From: Acidobacteriaceae bacterium
Lineage (GTDB): Bacteria; Acidobacteriota; Terriglobia; Terriglobales; Acidobacteriaceae
Assembly (NCBI GenBank): GCA_027364815.1
Contig: DAHXOQ010000065.1
Span: 1 to 11,703 of the forward strand
DNA length: 11,703 bases
Direction of reading: 5' to 3'
Positions within the stretch are counted from its first letter, which is position 1; each line of letters starts with the position of its first letter. Positions 6,105 to 11,703 of this stretch are shown piece by piece. The translations under genes were made by a program, and so were the position numbers. The notes under the pieces are model-generated. The model made no database searches, was not told the DNA's origin, and saw nothing but the letters and a program-made list of their open reading frames with translations.

Positions 6105-7010
6105 TCACCATTTGAGACTGGTGTATTTCCCCTCAGATATTTTCTCAGCGAGAGTTTTCATCAACCGCTGCACATGGCCCCATGCCGCCAGTGCATCTTC
6201 TGGACTGGGTGACAACATGTTTGGTCGATTATGGGCAACGTGTCGTCTCCAACCGTCGTTTAATGCTCTGATTTCCTCTAACGCCTGATTGTAAAATTTG
6301 TGCGCATCCTCTTTAGACCTAGAATTAGGCCATTGTTGGATTGCTTTGACTGCCGGTTCGATCTCTTTGATGATTACTCCCCACTCAGAAAATTCAATCT
6401 TGTCGTTCTGCGCTAATGGAATTTGGCGATCTCTCCCAAGTTCCCACAGACCAATTTCTGCGATTCGCATAAGATGAAAAACCGCAGCAGTGTTGCAGTC
6501 AAAAGCAATGCACCTGCCAGCTTCTTTTAGGTCGCGTTTGATACTCGGAAATGCGATTTCCACTTCTTCTCCGAATGGATATTTTGCGTTTATATAACGG
6601 GTTAGGTGATTCTCCACTCTGAAATAAAGATGCTGTCTCATCTCGCTTTCCATGAGTTCGCGGAGATTGTCTAGTTTCCATTGCAATTCTGAATTGGTAA
6701 AAACATCATCAGTTTTAAGCGAACCCATCAATCGCTGCGCGGCATGTAAAGATTGATACAGGTCTAATTCCGCGCATAAAAGTTGCACTGTAAGCATATT
6801 GTATTCAGCAATGTAACTCCTCCTGTCAAGAGAGATTTGATCTCCTTTACCGCCAGTGGATGCCACTTGAGCAAGTTGAGTGATCTCAGCAAAAACAGAA
6901 GAGATGTTGGTTGCAAACATTGTTGGCATGATGTCCAACAGGCTACACAATTGAGGCTTGGTTTTGGAAGAAAATCCGCAGGGAACAAAATCAACTAGGG
7001 CGCTAGTCAT
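6105..7010 (-). CDS. HEPN-like domain protein, candidate RNase / defence effector
   Basis: 301 residues, frame intact. ATG at 7010 is preceded by GGAG six bases upstream. The N-terminal 150 residues are helical without known motif. Residues about 165-300 look like a HEPN-type helical bundle: CNTAAVFHLMRIAEIGLWEL (172-191) is the pattern of the helix that opens such domains in many uncharacterised proteins, and WRRHVAHNRP near residue 254 supplies an R-x4-H motif (Arg255, His260), the usual HEPN ribonuclease signature. HEPN proteins act as RNA-cutting toxins or as anti-phage effectors in several systems. There is no signal peptide. It is the first gene of a tight minus-strand unit with the 55- and 44-residue genes and lies 69 bp after a broken ParE-like gene. 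The HEPN assignment is by eye and moderately sure; a defence role is inference. Confidence 0.7.
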   Translation of the reverse strand: MTSALVDFVPCGFSSKTKPQLCSLLDIMPTMFATNISSVFAEITQLAQVASTGGKGDQISLDRRSYIAEYNMLTVQLLCAELDLYQSLHAAQRLMGSLKTDDVFTNSELQWKLDNLRELMESEMRQHLYFRVENHLTRYINAKYPFGEEVEIAFPSIKRDLKEAGRCIAFDCNTAAVFHLMRIAEIGLWELGRDRQIPLAQNDKIEFSEWGVIIKEIEPAVKAIQQWPNSRSKEDAHKFYNQALEEIRALNDGWRRHVAHNRPNMLSPSPEDALAAWGHVQRLMKTLAEKISEGKYTSLKW

Positions 7011-7048
7011 TCAGCACTCCCTCTTGATGAGCCAAGTATATTTTTGCC

Positions 7049-7073
7049 CGCTTTTGAGACCTGGGATTCAAAA
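7049..7073. repeat. Dispersed palindromic element, right-half copy
   Basis: CGCTTTTGAGACCTGGGATTC and following AAAA lie between the broken ParE-like gene and the HEPN-like gene. TTGAGACCTGGGATTCAAA (7054-7072) matches 9984-10002 at 18 of 19 positions. Confidence 0.5.
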
Positions 7074-7079
7074 ACCTCA

Positions 7080-7376
7080 TCAACCAACATCCCGCATCTC
7101 CGGCAAACTCTGTTGATGCATCACACGCAAAATGCGAATTCCATTCGGCGTAACGCGAGACAAGATTACATGGCTTTTGTGTTCGTGACGACGAATATTG
7201 TTATTTTTAGAACTGGCTTAGCGACCCATGTAAGGTTGACTGGCAAGCAGAGTGAAGCACTCTTCCCGCGAATCGGCGTATTTCTTCGCCTGTTCCTCAC
7301 TCCATTTGTATATTGTGTATCGAGCAATTGAGAGAAAATCGCGCTCGGCATTAGCTGCTAATTGATAGTTTGGCAC
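7080..7376 (-). pseudogene. ParE/RelE-family toxin gene with one in-frame stop
   Basis: Reading from GTG at 7376, the minus strand encodes a typical ParE-like toxin of 98 codons, broken only by TAA at codon 53 (7218-7220). Before the stop: MPNYQLAANAERDFLSIARY, then YKWSEEQAKKYADS and LLASQPYMGR, matching the N-terminal helical hairpin and the usual short Gly-Arg turn. After the stop, in the same frame: RRHEHKSHVILSRVTPNGIR followed by ILRVMHQQ, matching the conserved C-terminal beta strands and final histidine of the family. A single base change from CAA, GAA or AAA would explain the stop. ParE toxins poison DNA gyrase and RelE relatives cut mRNA; this copy should be inactive unless the stop is read through or is a sequence error. 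The second half is undamaged, so inactivation looks recent. Confidence 0.8.
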
Positions 7377-7495
7377 TTTGCATTTTCTTTCGCAACTTCA
7401 GCAATGTACGCATGGAGACGCTCAAAAACTCCAGGTTCAGCATTCGGACTTTCATCCGCTCCATTCCTTTTTAACCTATCATCCTCTGCTTTTAT
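7358..7495 (-). pseudogene. Possible antitoxin remnant ahead of the ParE-like gene
   Basis: The place where the antitoxin of the ParE-like gene should be is occupied by only about 140 bp. One frame there, ending in TAG at 7358-7360 and overlapping the toxin start by 19 bp as in many toxin-antitoxin pairs, reads KAEDDRLKRNGADESPNAEP and VFERLHAYIAEVAKENAK. It has no start codon: it continues directly from the stop codon of the secreted-protein gene in the same frame. The charged, helical composition fits an antitoxin C-terminus, but no specific family is recognised, so this is a weak call. Confidence 0.3.
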
Positions 7496-8383
7496 CTACT
7501 TGCCCACCCCATTCCCCGTCTCCGGAGTATCCATAAATATCTCAACATCCACTCTGAACTTTTTGTAATTCGTCCACGTATCAACCGTGGTTCCGCTCAA
7601 ATTAATCATCATCATCTTGTAGTTGAAATGCGCCACCGAACTGCTTTGCAGCCAAACCACCTGCGCTTTGCCTTTGCCATCAACGGGCGCTTCAACCTTC
7701 CTCATATATCCAACTTGCAATATCATTCCCTGCTTGAAGTGATCCTTGTCCCTGAGCAGCTCCGTCTCTATCTTCGCCGGCATCGCGTCTTCCACATCTA
7801 TCCAGGTTGTCTCCTTATAATCGAGCGAGCTCTTCTCCTCATCATTCGCCGGCTGTGCATTGGGCTTCGGCGTTGAGTACACAACCAGCGTATCCCGCCC
7901 ATCCAGCATCTCGTGCCTCAGAATCTTGTTGTCAAAGAGTGTTGCCAGGCAGCAGATCGGCATCGATGAGTGAAAGCTCCAGTGCAGCAAGCCGCGCTTC
8001 TCTGCGTTCGTCATCTTCTTGCGTTCCGCCACGGTCTTCTCGTAGCGCTTCTCTTCTTTCTCCGCGTCCTTCCCTTCAAGAGGCTTGCCGTTCTTCTCTA
8101 CCTGCTTTCGATACGGAAGCCCTTCAATAAACACATTCTCGTATTTCGCTGATTCGTCCAGAGTCGTCTTGCCGTTCTTGTCAAAATTCTGATTGTGATA
8201 AAGATCTTCAGAAGTGTATTGCAGAGACAGCTTTCCATTGGCCAGTTGCGCAGCCTTCATCCTCGCGAAGAGCGCATTCAGATTCTCTTGATCGCTGCCA
8301 CTCTGCGCGCAAACGCACATCGACAGAAATGCCATCACAGCGAATGGGAACGAGAGAACAATAATCTTTTTGAAATCGCTCAT
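7496..8383 (-). CDS. Secreted protein, possibly LolA/outer-membrane-lipoprotein-sorting-like fold
   Basis: 295 residues with an N-terminal signal peptide (KKIIVLSFPFAVMAFLSMCVCAQS, cleavage likely after the Ala near residue 26), so exported to the periplasm or surface. A lysine- and glutamate-rich segment at about 100-125 is followed by alternating strands typical of LolA-like half-barrels: LRHEMLDGRDTLVVYSTPKP, later TTWIDVEDAMPAKIETELL (interpreted as substrate-to-parameter strands), and a final pair NYKMMMINLS and NYKKFRVDVEI. Proteins of this kind, usually annotated as hypothetical, are frequent in Acidobacteria in my recollection. The ATG at 8383 has only AGGA very close before it, a weak ribosome binding site. 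Function unknown; lipid handling in the envelope is a guess from fold style. Confidence 0.7.
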   Translation of the reverse strand: MSDFKKIIVLSFPFAVMAFLSMCVCAQSGSDQENLNALFARMKAAQLANGKLSLQYTSEDLYHNQNFDKNGKTTLDESAKYENVFIEGLPYRKQVEKNGKPLEGKDAEKEEKRYEKTVAERKKMTNAEKRGLLHWSFHSSMPICCLATLFDNKILRHEMLDGRDTLVVYSTPKPNAQPANDEEKSSLDYKETTWIDVEDAMPAKIETELLRDKDHFKQGMILQVGYMRKVEAPVDGKGKAQVVWLQSSSVAHFNYKMMMINLSGTTVDTWTNYKKFRVDVEIFMDTPETGNGVGK

Positions 8384-8458
8384 ATCCTAATATCACATAT
8401 CAATTTGCAGCGCCTGATCTCACGGATGAGAGCTGCAACATGAGTGTGCATCATCCTG

Positions 8459-8572
8459 CGCATATATTCTGTTCAGTGTTCTGGCAAACGGAAGTGTCTC
8501 CCTCACATCTTCCAACCCGCTGATCCACGCCACCGCGCGCTCGTTGCTCATTCCAAATCGCCCCGTGCCGCA
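8459..8572 (-). pseudogene. Displaced 3'-end fragment of asnS
   Basis: The minus strand here encodes FGMSNERAVAWISGLEDV and RETLPFARTLNRIY, the class II motif 3 and C-terminus of asparaginyl-tRNA synthetase; the intact gene has FGMGIERAVAWICGLEHV and RETIPFARTLNRIY. At nucleotide level 8466-8559 matches 10026-10119 at about 80 of 94 positions without gaps (hand alignment), and weaker similarity runs on to 8572 across a one-base indel. Similarity stops at the asnS stop codon on one side. The fragment overlaps the last codons and stop of the aquaporin gene in another frame. It cannot make a synthetase. Confidence 0.85.
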
Positions 8573-9324
8573 AGTGTTCCGGCGGCGGTCGGGCGGCCTT
8601 TGAGTATCCATTCAAAGCCCACAGCGATGATTGCGCCCAGCACGGGACCGACAATAAAAATCCAGGTTGTGCTCATATCGCCACGAATCAGGTCGGGAGC
8701 AAATGAGCGCACCGGATTCATTGAGGCTCCGCTGATTGGCGCCGCCCAAAGCCCCGACAAAACAACGTAGCCGCCAACAGCAAGAGCGCCGTTGGAACCG
8801 ATATTACGTGCGCCGGATGCGGTGCCAAGTATGGTGCTGACCAAACCCGTCGTCAGCAATACTTCCATAATCAGCGCTGTCGTTGCGCTCACTCCCGGAC
8901 CCGGTATCGTGGCGCCGAGCAATCCTTGTACGCCGAACATCGCTCGCAGGAATGACACCGCTGCGATGCTTCCAATAAACTGCGCCATAATGTACCCCGG
9001 CACCCGGGACCATGGAAAATTACGTCGCAACGCGAATGCCAGCGTGACTGCTGGATTTAAATGGGCGCCACTAACCGCGCCCATAAAATAAATAATCGCC
9101 ATCACCATCAACCCCGGCGCAACAACTTTCATTCCCAGGGTAATCGCACCACCGCTCTGGGCGCCGACGACCGCTGCGCCGGCCGCAACGGTGACGAGAA
9201 GGAATGTGCCCCATGTTTCTGCAAAAAGACGCCGCAATTCATGAGCTGATTCCAGAAAATCTGGTATCGCCGATGCGTGCAGCATGCGGTGCTGACTTGT
9301 CGTTTCGGTTTGTTTAGTGTGCAT
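8548..9324 (-). CDS. MIP-family channel (aquaporin/aquaglyceroporin-like)
   Basis: 258-residue inner-membrane channel for water or small neutral solutes, with six hydrophobic helices and two half-helix loops. The first signature is SGAHLNPAV (Asn90-Pro91-Ala92), the second SGASMNPVRS (Asn203-Pro204-Val205, Arg206), so the second NPA is an NPV variant. Hand alignment with E. coli AqpZ puts Pro70, Gly191, Ala200 and Arg206 at the selectivity-filter positions occupied by Phe, His, Thr and Arg in AqpZ; this predicts a wide, non-water-specific pore. The N-terminus is longer than usual by about 25 residues; Met14 is an alternative start. The last eight or so codons and the stop are made of asnS-derived sequence. 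It starts 36 bp after the ParB-like gene and may share its transcript. Confidence 0.92.
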   Translation of the reverse strand: MHTKQTETTSQHRMLHASAIPDFLESAHELRRLFAETWGTFLLVTVAAGAAVVGAQSGGAITLGMKVVAPGLMVMAIIYFMGAVSGAHLNPAVTLAFALRRNFPWSRVPGYIMAQFIGSIAAVSFLRAMFGVQGLLGATIPGPGVSATTALIMEVLLTTGLVSTILGTASGARNIGSNGALAVGGYVVLSGLWAAPISGASMNPVRSFAPDLIRGDMSTTWIFIVGPVLGAIIAVGFEWILKGRPTAAGTLAARGDLE

Positions 9325-9360
9325 GATTCACTCGCAAATGGTTTGAGGATCAGAATCTTG

Positions 9361-9732
9361 TCAAACAATCTTGCAGGGAATCATAGCATCCTCGTCAAAT
9401 GTGTAGACAGCGCAAAGGCGATGATAGCCGTCGGCAATCACCAACTTGCCGTTGCGTTGGTCCCTGAACAAGAGAAGTGGCGATAACTTTTCGTTCCGAA
9501 TAATTTTTGTTCTATCTAATTCAACGTGTGAATTACTCACCCCCAGCAGCGACAGCATGGATGCTCTAAAAATATCCTTTGCTGCAAATTCTGTCATCCC
9601 GGTCCGTTGCAATTTCCTTGTAACACTCTTCGCCTCCTGTGGCGGCATTGTCAGGCTCAGATAGGATGTGGCCGCAGGATAATCATGCTTCTGCGGTTCG
9701 CGTTGCCAGTTGATGATCGTCTTTTTTTTCAT
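9361..9732 (-). CDS. ParB/Srx-like single-domain protein
   Basis: A longer frame opens at 9762, but GAAGGA six bases before the ATG at 9732 makes the 123-residue form (starting MKKKTIINWQREPQKHDYPA) more likely. The centre is helical (about 40-70) and the C-terminal half has the ParB/sulfiredoxin-like core: KLSPLLLFRDQRNGKLVIAD ending in GYHRLCAVYTFDEDA, where GYHR is the equivalent of the G-x-x-R phosphate-binding turn of ParB-type domains. I recall this as a widespread stand-alone family of unknown function with the same WREP-KHDYPAA opening and ADGYHR motif. No DNA-binding helix-turn-helix is visible, so a plasmid partition role is not supported. It precedes the aquaporin gene by 36 bp in the same direction. 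Confidence 0.75.
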   Translation of the reverse strand: MKKKTIINWQREPQKHDYPAATSYLSLTMPPQEAKSVTRKLQRTGMTEFAAKDIFRASMLSLLGVSNSHVELDRTKIIRNEKLSPLLLFRDQRNGKLVIADGYHRLCAVYTFDEDAMIPCKIV

Positions 9733-9968
9733 TGCCATTCCTTCAACTGTGAATGTGGCCATTCATCACTGCAAAATATCGCCATCAGTTACAAGCAGCA
9801 TAAGAACAATTAATTTGATTTATCTAGCGCGAGAACTACCCCCGCACGTCAGCGATGCAAAAAAAACTCGCATCGTGAAAAAGTTTATCCACGAATGAAT
9901 GACTGAAGATGTATAAAAGCGACCACAAGGGCAAGTGCGCGCTGACAGATTATTTATTGATGGATCCC

Positions 9969-10002
9969 TCCCAGGCCTCGTTATTGAGACCTGGGAATCA
10001 AA
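9969..10002. repeat. Dispersed palindromic element, full hairpin copy after asnS
   Basis: TCCCAGGCCTC (9969-9979) and GAGACCTGGGA (9986-9996) pair over 11 positions with one C-A mismatch (a G-U pair in the minus-strand RNA) around loop GTTATT; ATCAAA follows. It lies 20 bp after the asnS stop on the minus strand. No T-run follows there, so it is not a classical terminator, but it may protect the asnS mRNA end. Partial copies at 3706-3730 and 7049-7073. Confidence 0.6.
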
Positions 10003-10015
10003 TATAAAGTTGATG

Positions 10016-11368
10016 CTACGGATAAATCCTATTCAGCGTCCTGGCAAACGGAATCGTCTCCCTCACATGCTCCAATCCGCAGATCCACGCCACCGCGCGC
10101 TCAATCCCCATTCCAAATCCCGAGTGCGGCACGCTGCCATATCTGCGCAAATCCAAATACCACTGAAACGCATCAATCGGCAGTCCATGATGCTCAATGC
10201 GGCTCTTCAACAACTCGTAACTCGAAACACGTTGCGAGCCGCCGATGATTTCGCCATACCCCTCAGGCGCCAGCACATCCACGCACATCGCAAACTTCGG
10301 ATCCTGCGGATCTGGCTCCATGTAAAACGCCTTCACATCCGCGGGATAACGATGCACCATCACAGGACGATCAAACTGGCTGCTCAGCCACGTCTCATCA
10401 GGCGAGCCAAAATCATTTCCGTACTCAAAAGGCGCTTCGAGATGACCGTCCTTGTGCGCCTGGTTCAGCATCTCGCACGCTTCGTCATAGCGCAAGCGCG
10501 GGAAGGGCGCATTGATCGCCTTGAGCTTTTCAATATCACGCCCAATGACGCCGAGCTCCGGCAATCTGTTTTTCAAAACCGATTGCACAATATGCGAAAG
10601 AAAATTCTCCGCTAACTCAAGCAACCCATCGAGATCCATAAACGCGACTTCCGGCTCAATCATCCAGAACTCGGTCAGATGCCGCCGCGTCTTCGATTTC
10701 TCCGCCCTGAAGGTCGGCCCAAAGCTGTAAACCTTGCCTAACGCCAACGCCGTCGACTCAATATAGAGCTGGCCGGATTGCGTCAAAAACGCCTCATCTC
10801 CAAAATAATCCACCGGAAACAACGTCGATGTTCCCTCGCACGCTGCCGGCGTCAAAATCGGCGGATCGGTGCGGATGAATCCATTCGAATCAAAATACTC
10901 CGCTGCCGCGCGCATGATCTCCGCGCGAATCCTCAGAATCGCCGATTGCCTCGGCGAGCGCACCCAAAGATGACGCCGCTCCATCAAAAAATCAGTCCCG
11001 TGTTCCTTGAGCGTAATCGGATAGGGATCGGCCTCGGGAACTCTCTGCACAACTTCAACCGTCTCGACGTCGAGCTCATACCCGCCATGCGCGCGCTTGT
11101 CTTCGCGCACCTTTCCGGTGACGATGACACTCGATTCCTGCGTCAATCCTTTGAGCGCGTCAAAAACTTCGGCAGGCACGCCTGCCTTGTGCGCCACTCC
11201 CTGAATCGTCCCCGTCCCATCACGGAAAATCGGAAAGAGCAGCTTGCCGCTCTCGCGCGAGTTGTAAAGCCAACCCTGCAGCTTGACGCTCTGGCCAACG
11301 TGCTGGCCGATGTTCGCGATTGTGGTCAAAGGTGCGGTAGTCGTTCCGGTAGCAGTTATTTCAGGCAT
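10016..11368 (-). CDS. asnS: Asparaginyl-tRNA synthetase
   Basis: Charges tRNA-Asn with asparagine in the cytosol. 450 residues, intact. An N-terminal OB-fold anticodon-binding domain (about residues 18-110, starting with IGQHVGQSVKLQGWLYNSR) is followed by the class II catalytic domain with motif 2 FRAEKSKTRRHLTEF (220-234) and motif 3 GFGMGIERAVAWI (417-429). ACEGTSTLF and TQSGQLYIEST are typical of AsnS rather than AspRS. The ending PFARTLNRIYP is that of the shorter AsnS type seen in archaea and Thermus-like bacteria rather than the E. coli type. AAGGA five bases before the ATG supports the start. It is divergent from the HIT gene with 165 bp between. Its 3' end is duplicated at 8459-8572. 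Confidence 0.96.
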   Translation of the reverse strand: MPEITATGTTTAPLTTIANIGQHVGQSVKLQGWLYNSRESGKLLFPIFRDGTGTIQGVAHKAGVPAEVFDALKGLTQESSVIVTGKVREDKRAHGGYELDVETVEVVQRVPEADPYPITLKEHGTDFLMERRHLWVRSPRQSAILRIRAEIMRAAAEYFDSNGFIRTDPPILTPAACEGTSTLFPVDYFGDEAFLTQSGQLYIESTALALGKVYSFGPTFRAEKSKTRRHLTEFWMIEPEVAFMDLDGLLELAENFLSHIVQSVLKNRLPELGVIGRDIEKLKAINAPFPRLRYDEACEMLNQAHKDGHLEAPFEYGNDFGSPDETWLSSQFDRPVMVHRYPADVKAFYMEPDPQDPKFAMCVDVLAPEGYGEIIGGSQRVSSYELLKSRIEHHGLPIDAFQWYLDLRRYGSVPHSGFGMGIERAVAWICGLEHVRETIPFARTLNRIYP

Positions 11369-11533
11369 TGGTTTCCTTTGCTGTTAGCGCATTTGCATTA
11401 CTTGGTTGCGCATCCAGTTTACAACTTTCGGCGTGCTTAGAGCCTGTGAGCCGTTGCACTCGTATGGGGTTACAATCATCCTTAATGACTGCGCCGCATC
11501 TTTGCGCACCGAATTTTTCTGGAGGATGTTCGA

Positions 11534-11703
11534 ATGAGCTGTCTCTTTTGCAAAATTATTGACGGAAGCATTCCCTCCGCCCCTGTCTATCAAAACGACG
11601 ATTGCTTTGCCTTCGCCGACATCAATCCCGCCGCGCCAACACACATTCTCATCACGCCACGCCGTCACATCACATCGCTGGCTGAAGCAACCGTGGGCGA
11701 CAC
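11534..11703 (+). CDS. HIT-family protein (histidine triad hydrolase), N-terminal part
   Basis: The gene runs off the right edge; 56 codons are visible. The start ATG at 11534 has GGAGG eight bases upstream. The sequence MSCLFCKIIDGSIPS, then YQNDDCFAFADINPAAPTHI and LITPRRHI is the standard opening of HINT-like HIT proteins: CLFC is the zinc-type Cys pair and DINPAAPTH the conserved loop. The H-x-H-x-H triad lies beyond the window. These proteins hydrolyse purine nucleoside phosphoramidates or related adenylates. Divergent from asnS; the 165-bp gap should carry both promoters. TACAAT at 11471-11476 could be a -10 box, but no well-spaced -35 is visible. Confidence 0.93.
   Translation, partial: MSCLFCKIIDGSIPSAPVYQNDDCFAFADINPAAPTHILITPRRHITSLAEATVGD

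Noticed and set aside
7044..7331. 95-codon plus-strand frame
   Set aside because: Antisense to the ParE-like remnant, whose family features are clear on the minus strand.
9853..9875. CGATGC/GCATCG inverted repeat with an A-run between
   Set aside because: Six-base stem with the homopolymer in the loop, no gene context that would make it a terminator.
9935..11440. Long plus-strand frames (9935-10615 and 10778-11440) opposite asnS
   Set aside because: Arg/His-rich products without any family features, lying antisense to a certain asnS.
11439..11448. TAGAGCCTGT near the HIT gene, matching the start of the MITE-like terminal repeat
   Set aside because: Only ten bases match, with no second end nearby; it can be chance.
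1..11703. CRISPR array, tRNA or rRNA genes
   Set aside because: No regularly spaced direct repeats and no cloverleaf or rRNA-like sequence noticed by eye.

Overview
The window looks like chromosomal DNA of a GC-moderate, Gram-negative soil or sediment bacterium, most likely an acidobacterium. That is inferred from the DnaK and AsnS sequence style and from a dispersed CCAGGTCTC/GAGACCTGG palindrome that I recall, but cannot verify here, from Acidobacteria. Housekeeping genes sit at both edges: the 3' end of dnaK on the left, and asnS with the divergent start of a HIT-family gene on the right. The roughly 9 kb between them is an accessory region with less GC-rich sequence.

Left part (1-3800): dnaK ends at a strong intrinsic terminator. 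A 540-bp non-coding stretch follows, holding a 58-bp imperfect palindrome and a 130-bp MITE-like element with 13-bp perfect terminal inverted repeats. Next come an exported caspase-like (C14) peptidase and, convergent and overlapping its 3' end by 50 bp, a small probable lipoprotein.

Middle part (3800-7500): a short coiled-coil hypothetical gene, an IS1595-family transposase whose start codon lies in a hairpin, and a divergent 93-residue protein with its own terminator. Then comes a minus-strand cluster. It starts with a ParE-like toxin gene interrupted by one in-frame TAA, with only a doubtful antitoxin remnant before it. After that is a three-gene unit made of a HEPN-like protein (R-x4-H motif), a 55-residue charged protein starting at GTG, and a 44-residue one-helix membrane protein. 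The last two genes are very short and were found by translating the intergenic DNA. This unit is my best candidate for an undescribed, defence-like system; the function is inference.

Right part (7500-11703): a secreted protein possibly of LolA-like fold, an aquaporin-family channel with an unusual predicted selectivity filter, a ParB-like single-domain protein, and intact asnS. The aquaporin gene ends inside a displaced, about 85% identical copy of the asnS 3' end. Two copies of the asnS tail therefore bracket a 1.5-kb block in direct orientation, which is the footprint expected of integration or recombination at the 3' end of asnS. No tRNA, rRNA or CRISPR array was seen.
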